The position numbers and the translations under genes are program-made. Below, piece by piece: positions 31,311 to 42,505 of a DNA stretch of 64,000 nt (the stretch's first letter is position 1; every line of letters begins with the position of its first letter). The stretch spans positions 59,545,354 through 59,609,353 of the forward strand of contig NC_065536.1 in the NCBI RefSeq assembly GCF_932294415.1, given 5' to 3'. Origin of the DNA: Quercus robur (lineage: Eukaryota; Streptophyta; Magnoliopsida; Fagales; Fagaceae). Below the pieces are notes generated by a model that was given only the letters and a program-made list of their open reading frames with translations, searched no databases and was not told where the DNA came from.

Positions 31311-31515
31311 TGATTGTAGATTAAGGCTACAACTTCATTCAATATTTTTTTATTGGATGTAAATTTTGACAAATCCATCATTGTATTACATTTTTTTCTT
31401 ATATCCTCCATATATATTTGCAAAATTTTAGGAAAATCAAAGATCAATACTTATGTCATAAATTAAATTTTAAATTTCAAGTTTTTGTGGTTTAAAATTA
31501 TACATAAAAAAATCA
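31231..31515. repeat. Dispersed repeat, inverted copy at 46180-46437
   Basis: TTGATTGTAGATTAAGGCTA, TATCCTCCATATATATTTGC and GACATAAATT-type phrases reappear in reverse orientation at 46180-46437. A run of about 28 A residues at 31281-31308 interrupts this copy and is flanked by a short repeat (AACTTGATTGTAGATT). The family is unassigned. Confidence 0.75.
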
Positions 31516-32086
31516 GTTTATGGATTGAATAGTAAATAACATCCGATTAACATGAAATTTGACACGTGTTTTAAGAACATAAAGAAAATGCAATTTCATA
31601 GTTAGATTTTCAAAATTTGTAATTATGTTAATTTGTTTAGTGATAGTTGTAGCCAGATTTTGTCCTTAAACTTTGATCCCTTCAACAATGTATTAGATCC
31701 TTAAAAATAAAAAGAAAAGGTCCATGAAAAATTTTATTTAACTAAAATTATGAAAGATATGTAGCTTGCAACATTTTGATAATAAAATTATCATGCAACG
31801 ATTTCAAAATAAGAGAATTTGTAAAAAGAAATTATAAGAATTTACATATTTGTGTGTATGTGTGTTTTTTTTATTAAATTTTGTATAATTTAAGTTTTTT
31901 TAATAATTACTTAAAAAAAAAAAATCCATTGCTTGCCACTGATAACGTGGCTTTCTGTAATCAGTAATTTGTATCAGCTTACCAATAAGGAACAAAGAAC
32001 TGTCCATATTAAAAGTCCATACTAAGGTTACGTTCGGCAAAGATTATTTTTGCCAGCTTATTTTACTATTCGGTTTATTTTTGCTA
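31516..32086. other. AT-rich intergenic region
   Basis: No gene or repeat end recognised. Confidence 0.5.
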
Positions 32087-32282
32087 TTATTCATGGGTTT
32101 CACTACACTTTTTGTTATTATTCATGAGTTTTACTGTACTATTTCAGCTAACTTTTACATTTATTTACAGTACTTTCAGTAAAATTATTCATGGATTTTA
32201 CTACATTTTTTGTTATTATTCATGAGTTTTACTGTACTATTTCAACTAACTTTTACATTTATTTACAGTACTTTCAGTAAAA
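32087..32282. repeat. 98-bp tandem duplication
   Basis: Two copies of a 98-bp unit starting TTATTCATGG and ending TTTCAGTAAAA. The flanks (ACGTTCGGCAAAGATTATTT and AAATAAGTAGATCTCAAACAG) look like the ends of a small MITE of the type common near plant genes. Confidence 0.8.
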
Positions 32283-32756
32283 TAAGTAGATCTCAAACAG
32301 ACCTGAGAAAAAATCAATGACTTGCCACCGTCTGGTTACTTTTAGAATCTATATCACAGATGCAGGCTGGTCGCTGGTTCAAGATAACTGAATAAGGAAG
32401 TTGACTCTAGTTTTTTCAAAACAGCTGGCATATATCTATTGGTTGGGAGGAGCTGAAGAGTCACACAAGTAGGTGGGCGTGTGGCAACTTGAAGTGTTCT
32501 TTAGTTTGTCCTACATGGTGATTCCAATTCAAATGCTGAATTGGTAAAACTGATCAATGATTCGAATTGGAATAATGTGTCATTTAGAGAAAAAAAAAAA
32601 AAAGACCCAAAAGCAACTTACGTTTTATGACTTTTAGAACTTACGTTTTATGACTTTTATGTGCATCATTTAGAACTTAACTTTTATCCACTAGTCCCGG
32701 CTCGAAATTTCTCACTCTTTTTTATCTATATTTTATTCTGCCCAAAAAAAAGAACC

Positions 32757-32766
32757 CCTTATATAA
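32757..32766 (+). promoter_or_regulatory. TATA box of the DUF1218 gene
   Basis: CTTATATAAAC lies about 95 bp upstream of the ATG at 32861, a normal distance for a short 5' leader. Confidence 0.6.
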
Positions 32767-32860
32767 ACTTTTCCAGTTTGTTTCTTCTCCTCATCTAAAA
32801 CATAGTAGATACTAGAGAGATAATTTGTTCTTTTTAAGTGCTCCTTATTTCCCAAAAGAA

Positions 32861-33557
32861 ATGGCCAAGACATTATGTGCTTTTATTTGTCTGTTGATCG
32901 TGGTAATGGATGTCATAGCTGGGATCCTAGGCATTGCAGCCGAAATTGAACAAAACAAGGTATGCCATTTTATTTCCTAAGCAGAAAAACTTTGTATTTT
33001 ACTAAGGTCTTTATGTTCCAAGCAACTCAAAAATTTTGTCATTTCTTTATCAACAGGGCATGAAGCACCTAAGGGTATGGATATTTGAGTGTAGAGACCC
33101 AAGTGAAAAGGCTTTCAAGCTAGGTTTAGCTGCAGCAAAACTTCTGGTTCTAGCTCATGTCATAGCCAACATGCTTGGTGTGTGTAACTGCATTTGTTCT
33201 CAAGAAGAGCTCAGAAGGGCTTCCCTAAGTAGGAAACTCTCAGTGGCCCTCCTCATTTTCACTTGGTATGTAGTCTTAATTATGCCTGGACTTGATTATG
33301 ATTACATACTGAATAGTAGTACGCACTTAGGCTTGATTTTTGTTTTTGTTTTTGTTTTTGTGTTTTTGTGATTGATCAGGATTGTATTTGCTGTGGGATT
33401 GTCTATGCTGGCGATAGGAACTTCATCAAACCAAAAATCAAAGGCTTCCTGTGGTTTCTCAAGCCATCATTTTCTGTCCCTTGGAGGGAATTTGTGTTTT
33501 GTGCATGGCCTATTTTCTTTGTTATATTACGTTTCTTCCACTGCCACCCTTAGCTAA
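32861..33557 (+). CDS. DUF1218 membrane protein (MODIFYING WALL LIGNIN-like)
   Basis: Three exons, 32861-32959, 33057-33265 and 33380-33557, joined at GT-AG introns, give 161 residues. The protein begins MAKTLCAFICLLIVVMDVIAG, an N-terminal hydrophobic segment, and has three further hydrophobic segments (about residues 55-75, 90-115 and 135-155). Conserved features of the plant DUF1218 family are visible: AGILGIAAE after the first segment, a Cys-containing loop (WIFECRDPS), AANMLGVCNC-type residues in the second segment and a FTWIVFAVGLSMLAIG segment. Arabidopsis MWL1/MWL2 belong to this family and affect lignin content, probably at the endomembrane system or plasma membrane; that function is only suggested by family membership. 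Slightly short for the family. The start is fixed by the hydrophobic N terminus and the TATA box position. Confidence 0.85.
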
Positions 33558-33640
33558 TAAGAAATGTATGGAGGTCATAATCATAAACATCTACTTTGCT
33601 TTTACTTCTCTTTACATTAGCTGCCAGTATATCTTGTCCG

Positions 33641-33646
33641 AATAAA
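33641..33646 (+). terminator. Poly(A) signal of the DUF1218 gene
   Basis: AATAAA lies 84 bp after the stop codon, a plausible plant near-upstream element. Confidence 0.5.
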
Positions 33647-33843
33647 TCCGCTTGTAATGGTTCGAGTATAGCATTAATCAATAGTTACATCGAATGATTC
33701 GAATCATACTACTATTTGATTAACCCCAATAATCGAATGATTCGAATCATACTACTATTTGATTAACCCTATTTTATTGGGAGGGACCTCTTTTTGTTAG
33801 TAAAAGCAGAGGGAATGAAAAACAATGAATTGCTTGCCTCGAA

Positions 33844-34571
33844 TAGGACACTTGAATTGAACTTTTGACTATTTTCTTCAAATTAAGCAAAATCTATTAA
33901 ACTTGTAAATAGAAGTGTAAAATTGATGGAAAGTACGATTATCTTATCAAAATAAGTTAACATTAAAAAACTGGAGGGTTTGGATAAAATCATGTGACTT
34001 CATATTTTTCTTTAAAAAAAATTGTTGACTTTTCCTAGTTTAAATTCTTTTTTTTTTTTTTTTTAAGGTTCGATATGTCTTTTATACCGGCTAGAATTTT
34101 GTATGATTCATAGATTTGACGGTTCAATTACATTATAAGAGTATAAGTAGAATTCTAATAATTAAAATGGGAGTAACTTTCTATTGACGCTGTAGCCCCA
34201 TTATAAGCTGTCTTAACTTGGTTGCAAACAAGCTAATACTATGAGTTGTGTCAAGTTGTTGATTGATGCATAGAAATTTGAGATTTAAATCACATATTAG
34301 GTATCACAAATGGTGTCACTCTCATTAAGTTATCACTTAAATCATATTAATTAATATTAAATTAACACAAGTAATAGTGAAGTTCATCCTCTTCCAAAGA
34401 GAAAAATAGTGAACTTTATCAATGGTTACAAATTCAAATTAGTAAATTGCCAAAAAAAAATTAAATTAGTAATTTAACAATTTCTAGAGGAAAAAAATTG
34501 GAGTATAATTTTATAAGGTGAATTATGTACATGATATGAAATTTGAGATGTCAATCGAAGAAAAAAAATGT
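33844..34571. repeat. Duplicated segment A, copy 1 (first part)
   Basis: Matches 48118-49237 over its whole length in the same order, apart from insertions. Shared phrases include ACTTGAATTGAACTTTTGAC, GAGGAAAAAAATTGGAG-like words and CATCCTCTTCCAAAGAGA. It is interrupted at 34572 by an LTR element and resumes at 38235. It starts about 290 bp after the DUF1218 stop codon. Confidence 0.9.
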
Positions 34572-35269
34572 TGTAAGGACACAATTTGTAACGACCCAAA
34601 ATGATATTGGGTTCGCACGTAAAAAAGGCCCAAACAATATCATTTGTAGAGCGTGGGTTTAAAAGGCTAGGTCTTGGTCACCAGATGGTAGTTTGGGTTG
34701 GCTCCGGTCAGTGAATCTCGTCCGAGGAGTCTGGGGAGCTCTATGCTCTTCTCATTCTCTTTATTTCTAGGACACCATGGCTGGGAGGACGGGTTGTCCC
34801 CCCCCCCCCCCTCTCTCACACTGCCTCTCTTATCCTTTTATACGGGCATTTATCCTCTCACCAGTGTCCACGTATAAGCTCAATTTCCTAGGACTTAAGA
34901 CTTGTCCTGTCAGCCCATACCTAGAGTGGTTAGAGGTGGTTGTAAAAGCTGAAGAGTATGGCTCTGTTAGGTGCAGAGTATTGAATGGCAGTAATAGCAG
35001 CTTTCCCTTTGTCCTTGGTCGTTATACTTATCCAGCGTCTCCTTCTCTATTGACATAGATATTTTTAGATTTTTTCCCAAATTGTTCCTATACCATTTTT
35101 GCCCTTCCTTCCAGGGGGACCTCGGATATGCCGAGGACAGAATCATCCTCGGCTGTGTCTCAAGACTATTTGGACTTTTATTACCTATCCTCTGCTATAC
35201 CCTTCCTCGGCTCGGACTTTGGGCCCCAATGTAAAAATGGGCCAGGGCCACAAATTATTGGACCCCACA
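34572..35269 (-). repeat. Left LTR (3' LTR in element orientation)
   Basis: 698 bp with a C run at 34799-34810. Short frames on the plus strand are shadows and change at the indels relative to the other LTR. Confidence 0.9.
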
Positions 35270-36740
35270 ATAGCCCCTCAAAATCCTGCTGTCGAGGTCG
35301 GAGAGGAGGGTTTTGGTAATGCCAAGCCTTTATTACGGCTCGTTTAGCTCTGCCCTTCATTAATGTTGGTGTCTCTTCATCTATTTAAGAAATGCACCGG
35401 GTTACGAGACATTCTTCTAGATTTACACACGAGGCGCTCCCGTCGTTTCAGTGTACGAGGCACGTCCTTAATAAATTGCTTTTACGAGGCCAATCAAATC
35501 TGACAGTTACAGATGACATTGGGGAATTAAACAGACGCTACCTTACTTGCAGATCTTCTTGGAGACATGTACAGATTAAATGCCACTGAATTCACCTTCC
35601 ATATAAGAAGCCAAATGAGGGGGTACTCCCTTCGCGTAAAGACTCTTTAACCTTCCTAAAGCCTCAACCCTCAAGCTGTGTTCTAAGTCTTACTTATCAG
35701 TATAGCCACAGCTTATAGTCTGACACATTTGAAATAGAAGTGGGGATGAAAAGATCATATCTTTCTCAGAAGCGTTCTATCCCTCCGAAGCTTAAGATAG
35801 CTCGGTCAGGACAAGGATGGTAGAGACTCAAGATACCTCTCATCCTCCTTTCAGCCAAAATCTGAAGCAGGGGCTCGTCGCGTCAAACTTTTGGTGCGAC
35901 TGAGTTGGGGTCACCCATTATCAGTACCAGCCGCTCTCTTATGAGCATAGCTAACATGGCACCAGCGTGTTAAGAGTCAGGACTGACGCAGGGACAAAGT
36001 ATCCCTGCTTCTTCCTTTCTTCCTTCACTGGTGCCTCCTTTTGCCTTCCCTTCTTCTTCTTTCCCATCACCAGATCCATCCTGGTACTTTTCCTTCTTCC
36101 TCTTCTTCTCCTCTTCCACCAAGGAAGGTCCTCCTCTCAATATGGGTGCTACTGGGACAGAATTTGGAAAGACTTGGGAGCAAAGCTTAAAAAGACTTCT
36201 GGATATTTGTTTGTTTTGTTTTTTAATGCTTTTGTAATTCGTTTTCTATATAGGCTTATTTAAACCCTTCATTGTACACTGTAATACCTTTTTATATTAA
36301 TAAAAGTCATCATTGCTTTGTTTCGTATATTCTATCTCTTCTTTTTGAAATGGTTATGCCGTGAATAGACGTATTACCCTGTGACCTCTTTTTTATTATT
36401 ATACTCTAAACGATACTTAGGGCCGAAATCCCAGTTAATAAAAAGACATTGCTCTGTACTTATTGAAACTATCCGGCATAATAATGCCGATTTGAACAAA
36501 TGATACTTAGGGCAGAAATCCTTACTAAGAAAAAAAATGTTATTATGAACTTATTAGAGGTATCGTGTATAATAAGACCAACCTGAAAATGGGTTGTATA
36601 CCCCAAACTTGAACGAGATGATGGCTAAATGCTCGATGCTGTGTAAGAAGTAATCATCCGAGGATATATAACCCAAAATGAACAGCCCCTACAGATCGCT
36701 GAGTAATAAGGCGTTTCGCCATCTTCCTAATAACTTTCAT
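35270..36740 (-). other. Interior of the non-autonomous element, non-coding
   Basis: No frame longer than about 100 codons and none resembling retroelement proteins. GC content is higher than the surroundings. Confidence 0.6.
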
Positions 36741-36811
36741 AGCCTTAACCCTTTCTGGTATTTGGTCCGAGGACTGAGCGACTTAGAATTCTTTTTAAGT
36801 AGCTGACTTTT

Positions 36812-37035
36812 CCATAGGTTTGAGTCCGAGGACCACGCAATACTTTGGTTCTGTCTAATACTTGATTTTTAAATAGTTGGTTTCCCCATAGGTTTGAGTC
36901 CGAGGACCATGCAATACCTTGGTTCTGTCCAAAACTTGATTTCTTAAGTAGTTGGTTTCCCCATAGGTTTGAGTCCGAGGACCATGCAATACCTTGGTTC
37001 TGTCCAAAACTTGATTTTTTAAGTAATTGGGGGAA
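36812..37035. repeat. Three ~75-bp tandem repeats
   Basis: Units start at 36812, 36887 and 36961 with CCATAGGTTTGAGTCCGAGG and include TTGGTTCTGTCC. The last unit leads into the 261-bp duplication. Confidence 0.9.
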
Positions 37036-37505
37036 TTAACCCCTCGGCCATGGCGTGGGACCTCAGTTTAGGGGGATTAGCTCCTCGGCCAAGCCCCTAG
37101 AACCATCCGCGCTGCTGACGCTACGAAGCGCAGCCCCTAGTCGAACTTTTCGCTAGAACACTACCTCCGACTGTTGGAAATGATGTGAGGAATTGTCTCA
37201 ACCCACTACCCGTGCCAGGACACATAGGTTTGAGTCCGAGGACCATGCAATACCTTGGTTCTGTCCAAAACTTGATTTTTTAAGTAATTGGGGGAATTAA
37301 CCCCTCGGCCATGGCGTGGGACCTCAGTTTAGGGGGATTAGCTCCTCGGCCAAGCCCCTAGAACCATCCGCGCTGCTGACGCTACGAAGCGCAGCCCCTA
37401 GTGAAGAAACGTAGCCCCTAGTGGAACTTTTCGCTAGAACACTACCTCCGGCTGTTGGAAATGATGTGAGGAATTGTCTCAACCCACTACCCGTGCCAGG
37501 ACACA
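36962..37505. repeat. 261-bp tandem duplication near the primer site
   Basis: The unit starting CATAGGTTTGAGTCCGAGG at 36962 repeats at 37223. The second copy has an extra ~20 bp (GTGAAGAAACGTAGCCCCTA) formed by local reduplication. The copies are otherwise nearly identical. Confidence 0.92.
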
Positions 37506-37510
37506 AGCCT

Positions 37511-37530
37511 TTCCCACAGACGGCGCCAAT
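37511..37530 (-). promoter_or_regulatory. Primer binding site (minus strand)
   Basis: On the minus strand this reads ATTGGCGCCGTCTGTGGGAA, identical to the site of the second Tat element at 43286-43305. Confidence 0.85.
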
Positions 37531-38229
37531 TGTAAGGACACAATTTGTAACGACCCAAAATGATATTGGGTTCGCACGTAAAAAAGGCCCAAACAATATC
37601 ATTTGTAGAGCGTGGATTTGAAAGGCTAGGTCTTGGTCACCAGATGGTAGTTCGGGTTGGCTCCGGTCAGTGAATCTCGTCCGAGGAGTCTGGGGAGCTC
37701 TATGCTCTTCTCATTCTCCTTGTTTCTAGGACACCATGGCTGGGAGGACGGGTTGTCCCCCCCCCCCCCCCTCTCTCACATTGCCTCTCTTATCCTTTTA
37801 TACGGCCATTTATCCTCTCACCAGCGTCCACGTATAAGCTCAATTTCCTAGGACTTAAGACTTGTCTTGTCAGCCCATACCTAGAGTGGTTAGGGGTGGT
37901 TGTAAAAGCTGAAGAGTATGGCTCTGTCAGGTACAGAGTATTGAATGGCAGTAATGACAGCTTTCCCTTTGTCCTTGGTCGTTATACTTATCCAGCGTCT
38001 CCTTCTCTATTGACATAGATATTTTTAGATTTTTTCCCAAACTGTTCCAATACCGTTTTTGCCCTTCCTTCCAGGGAGACCTCGGATATGCCGAGGACAG
38101 AATCATTCTCGGCTGTGTCTCAAGACTATTTGGACTTTTATTACCTATTCTTGGCTATACCCTTCCTCTGCTCGGGCTTTAGGCTCCAATGTAAAAATGG
38201 GCCAGGGCCACAAATTATTGGACCCCACA
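37531..38229 (-). repeat. Right LTR (5' LTR in element orientation)
   Basis: 699 bp, paired with 34572-35269, with a C run of 14. Confidence 0.9.
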
Positions 38230-38234
38230 AATGT

Positions 38235-38372
38235 AATATACTATTTTGGTCCCTAAATTTTTACCAAAAATTCATTTTGTCTCTAAACTTTAAAATGTAT
38301 TATTTTCATCCTTAGATTTTGTAAAGAGTTTTTATTAATAGTTTAGAGACAAAAAATTGAGATAAAAAAAAA
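38235..38372. repeat. Duplicated segment A, copy 1 (second part)
   Basis: Continues the match to 49238-49378 (ATATACTATTTTGGTCCC, TAGTTTAGAGACAAAAAATTG). Together with 33844-34571 it defines a roughly 870-bp ancestral segment split by the LTR element. Confidence 0.85.
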
Positions 38373-38498
38373 ATTTATTATGTAACACCTCCTTTAGCTA
38401 TTATGGAGGTCTTAAACTTTGATAAGTCTACTGCTTTTGTAACTCATTTTGCTTGAGGAAGTTTTATTAATGATACATATGACCCATATTTGATTATA

Positions 38499-38541
<43 letters not shown>

Positions 38542-38770
38542 ACCCATATTTAACCCAAAAAAAAAATTCATAATTATGCTAAAATGACATTTACATGCAA
38601 AGGTCGGCTGTTTTCAGTCAGAAAGGGAGAGTGAGTGCACGTCCTTTTGGTGCAAATGGTGGAGGGTTTAATCTGAGTTCGAATGTACGATAGAGAGATA
38701 GTGAATAAGGATGCACCTCCGTTTGGTTGTGTTTACTGTTCAGTAGAGCGTGGCTTCAAAATATTATTAA
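38373..38770. other. Intergenic region with (AT)n
   Basis: Holds an (AT)n run at about 38509-38538. A segment at 38600-38740 contains a B-box-like word (GAGTTCGAATG), possibly an old SINE. No gene. Confidence 0.4.
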
Positions 38771-39837
38771 TCTATATATATATATAAAACCGAAGCCTTT
38801 GCTGACACCACAATTTTCCACGTCAGCACAATATTTAAAAAATAAAAAATAAATAAAAATTATAACCCCTCAAAACCCTAGCAACCTTACCCCCCCTCAA
38901 GTTAAGAAATATAAAGCCACGATTTCTGCAAACTCTCTCTCTCTCCAGACGTAGGAAGCCCTAAAGCATTCAAGATCTACAATGTACGGTATAGATTTTA
39001 GCTTATAAAGTTCAGCTTTTGTAAGGTTAGTTTTGTTTATATATTAATTAATACATAGTACTTTGTTCACCATTGAATACTCATATAATCAATTTCCAAT
39101 TCAGTGTTCAAGAATTAAACCAAAATTCTAACTGCGCTATCATAAAATATTATTATTAGTATGAATTTTATGGAGTTGCGGTGTTCAAGAATTAAACCAA
39201 AATTCTTTTAAATTATCTATAATATTTTGTCATTTGAAAATTTTATCTTTTTGATTTTAGTATATTGTGTTTCTTAAGCTATAGAGAGATTTTCTTTAGT
39301 TTCTGCAAACTCTCTCTCTCTCTCCAGATGTAGGAAGCCCTAAACGCACGGTATAGCATTCAAGATCTACAACTCACGGTATAGATTTTAGCTTAAAGTT
39401 CAGCTTTTGTAAGGTTAGTTTGTTTATATATTTAGTCCTTACGTTTAGGTTTAGGTTTTAAGAGATTTATATATTACTACTATGTGGCTGAATTTCCTGT
39501 GACATCAGTTTTATGTTTTTAACCAAATACATCAGGAAAGCAAGAGAAGGCGCATAAATATTTAGTCCTTAAGTTTAAGTTTAGGTTTAGGTTTAGGTTT
39601 TAAGAGATTTATATATTACTATTATGTGGCTGAATTTCCCGTGACATCAGTTTTATGTTTTTTTTTTTTTAATTTGTTTTATGTAAGGTTAGTTTGTTTA
39701 CATCAGTTCTTTGTCTCAAAGATAAGGCTTTTAATATATCCCTTGCAAGCACACATGAACTTAAATTGTCTTTTAATATATGCATACTTTATTATTTTCT
39801 AATAGTTTTCCCGTGCATCGCACGGGTTAGCGACTAG
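38771..39837 (+). mobile_element. Non-autonomous Helitron
   Basis: The 5' end is TCTATATATATATATAAAAC preceded by A. The 3' end is a 7-bp-stem hairpin CCCGTGC-ATC-GCACGGG (39810-39826), 11 bases, then CTAG followed by T. This is the canonical Helitron signature with insertion between A and T and no target duplication. No RepHel protein is encoded in the 1,067 bp. The interior carries a diverged duplication (38928-39050 against 39299-39432, TTTCTGCAAACTCTC ... GTAAGGTTAG) and a second one (39433-39525 against 39560-39655). Confidence 0.85.
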
Positions 39838-41956
39838 TTTCATATATTTCCATGTATTTAAGAAGCTTATCGGTTGAGCTAGATATTTTTTTTGTTCTAG
39901 AATATCTTTACCGTCTAAGTAGAGACAAAATTTAAGAATAACACAATAAAAATACATTTCTAACTTTCATCTAAAACATTTTCTACAAAATAATATCACT
40001 CTCCTACTAACTCACTTTTTCAAAGCAATTATATGTTTACTTTTTTTTTTTTAAGAAAAAATAGAAAACACATTAAAAAAAAAAAAAAAAAAGTTGAACA
40101 ACCCCACGTTTGAAACATCCTCACGTTTATCTTCCTATTAAAAAAAAATCCTCACATTTGTCCCCAAAAAAAAAAAAAAAAAAAAAAGTTAAACAACCCT
40201 ACGTTGAAACATCCATACGCTTATCTTCCTTTCAAAATTTATTTAAAAAAAAAAAAAAATCCTCTTGTTTATCCCAAAAAAAACTAAATAGATATATACA
40301 CATTTGATTACAATTTAAACTACTTTTAACTTCTTTTTAATTAAAAAATTGTTCTTAACTTCTTATACTTATCTCTATTTATTTACACGCACTCAACTTA
40401 AATTAACAATATCAAATCCTTCATTGTTCATAATTCTATCTCTATAGGTTGGAAGTCTTGAATCCAAGAGGTTCAATGTGATTTTTTTTTTTTTTTTTTG
40501 GTTTAATCATTAATGTTGTTTTGAAAGTCATACGCCTGATTTTAGGTTCACCACTAATGCATTATGTTGTTATTTATTTATTTTTATTCTTTTGTGTAGA
40601 TGAATTTCTTGGTTAAGATTTTGCCTTGCAGATTGTGTTGGGACCTCAACTATAAGATCTCTTTAAAGTTTCAGGTTTATTGTTTCAAATTAAAAAGAAG
40701 GTCAAAATTTAATCTTGCTTTAGATAAGCCTTCATGTTTGTCATGTTCTATCTTTCTTTAGTTTTTGATCTCTCACATTCTGTCCTTTTTTCACCCGCAA
40801 GTTAAGGTTGGAGATGTGTTCTAGTCTAGCAATACCGATGCAGCAGTAAGGATGAATGGAGGACTGCAGCGAAAAGCGAGAAGAGAGAGAGACAAAGGGA
40901 GCATGGACCATGGAGGAACCACAACTAAAGCATATGCTTTGATATTTTCTGACAATGCAATAATAAAGTAGTTGTGCTCAAGTCTATTAGTAGTGTTGGG
41001 GGTTGTCATCCACAGCTTCACTGGCTGATCTACAACACTACATGTTCTTTTTTCTTTTTTTTCTACTGGGGGTTATTAACTTTGATTTGGGTGGTGATGC
41101 ACAATTGCATAGGATAAGTCTTCACGTGTAGAGAGTTAGGAAGTTTTTTATTTCTTATTTTTTGAGAGAGTTAGGAAGTTAATCATGAAAGTTACAATAG
41201 TTTTTTTTTTTTTTTTAATTTTATTTTATAGTGTCCATTTGAGAATTACTTACTCAGATAGTTTATTTGCATATATGTAAGACAAAAAAAATTAAAATTA
41301 AAATTAAAAACTGACTTATTTCCAAAAAATTGAAACTTAAATGATTTGAAATAAAGTTGAAATAAAGTAATGTGAGACTCACTAAAAGTACATAAAATAA
41401 GTGAAAAGGCCATCCATATATATTATTTAAACAAATCACACAATTCATTAAAATAGTCATATAACTAAAATTATACATGGATAATTTTTTCAATTGTCAC
41501 ATAGTGAGTTTGAGAAAAATTCTTCCAAATCGATTTGGAACAAAACCATTTCCTAAAATAATATCTACATTAAGGACTAGATTGATTAAGGAAAAGTAAC
41601 TTATTTGAAAACTAAAAATTTAATTTTTAAAGAAATATTCCAAGTGAATTATTTTTTGGAAAAATATCAATGTTATGTATGAGAGGAGATTTTTCAATAG
41701 CTAAGTCAAGAGATGTGATAGTATTTTGCAATGCTTTGATTAACAAAATTCTATTGAATACAAAATTTTATCAATGAAATATTGAAATTTATCCGGCATA
41801 ACTATGCAAAGTAAATATTGATAATGAATTGTATCAAGATTGCATGGGTTAAAGACTTAAAGGTACATATTAATTTTAGTAATGCACCAAAAAAGTGCAT
41901 TGATTCAAGTTAATTAAGAAAACAAGCCTCTGATTCTCAAAAAAGAAAAAGAAAAC
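39838..41956. other. AT-rich intergenic region
   Basis: Contains several A runs (40070-40092, 40166-40187, 40243-40258) with a short repeated phrase AACAACCC-TACGTT-GAAACATCC near 40097 and 40192. No supported gene was found. Confidence 0.5.
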
Positions 41957-42216
41957 AAGCCTCTAAGCTTGCACATGCTCAAAAGCTCTTTTATTGTTTT
42001 TTGTAAAGCTTAATATTTTGCATCCATTATAATTTGGGATTACTACATTTTCCAATCACAAAAATACCTAGAGGTGTGATGAGTGTTATGCGCTTTGGAT
42101 GAAATAATTTTTTCATCAAACCCCTAGGTTTTTTTGTGATTGAAAAATGAAGTAATTTTAAATTATAATGAATGCAAATTATTAACTTTTAAAAATAAAG
42201 AAATAGAAGAGCCTCC
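41957..42216. mobile_element. Palindromic family, copy with both arms
   Basis: Inverted arms with TTTGCATCCATTATAATTTG and TTTTCCAATCACAAAAATAC on the left and their complements on the right, ending AGAAGAGCCTCC. It matches the element at 18561-18844 but lacks the right-hand terminal hairpin. The left edge phrase AAAACAAGCCTCT is duplicated at 41930. Confidence 0.7.
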
Positions 42217-42505
42217 TAAAAAATTTCCCCATTATCATTCAGAAAGTTAGTTTCTTCTACCTTTACTTACTAAAATACCCTTAATACCTCATATTATCAT
42301 TACACTTAAAAATAAAAATGGGGCATATAAGGAAATTCAATAGCTAAATAAAAAAAAAAATTAAAAATCTCATATACAACCCCACTACCAAGTAGTTACA
42401 CAACCTTTTAGAAAAAAAATTTAGGGTTTTAATTTTAAATTAACAAAAAAATAAAAATAAAAATAAAAAAAACCTTCCGAATAAAAACTCCCACTAAATA
42501 GTAGA

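Larger units (their letters stand above)
34572..38229 (-). mobile_element. Non-autonomous LTR retrotransposon, minus orientation
   Basis: Flanked by a perfect target duplication AATGT (34567-34571 and 38230-38234). LTRs of 698 and 699 bp start TGTAAGGACAC and end GACCCCACA. A primer-site motif, ATTGGCGCCGTCTGTGGGAA on the minus strand, adjoins the right LTR at 37530-37511, and a purine tract (minus strand, GAGGGGCTATTG) adjoins the left LTR at 35270-35281, so transcription runs right to left. The 2.26-kb interior encodes no gag, RT or integrase. The LTRs differ at roughly two dozen positions, so it is older than the Tat element at 20.6 kb. The primer motif resembles that of Tat elements, whose proteins may mobilise it. 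Confidence 0.9.

Noticed and set aside
34777..35058. Plus-strand frames with a proline run in the LTRs of the 34.6-kb element
   Set aside because: The element is transcribed from the minus strand, and the frames differ between its two LTRs because of C-run length.
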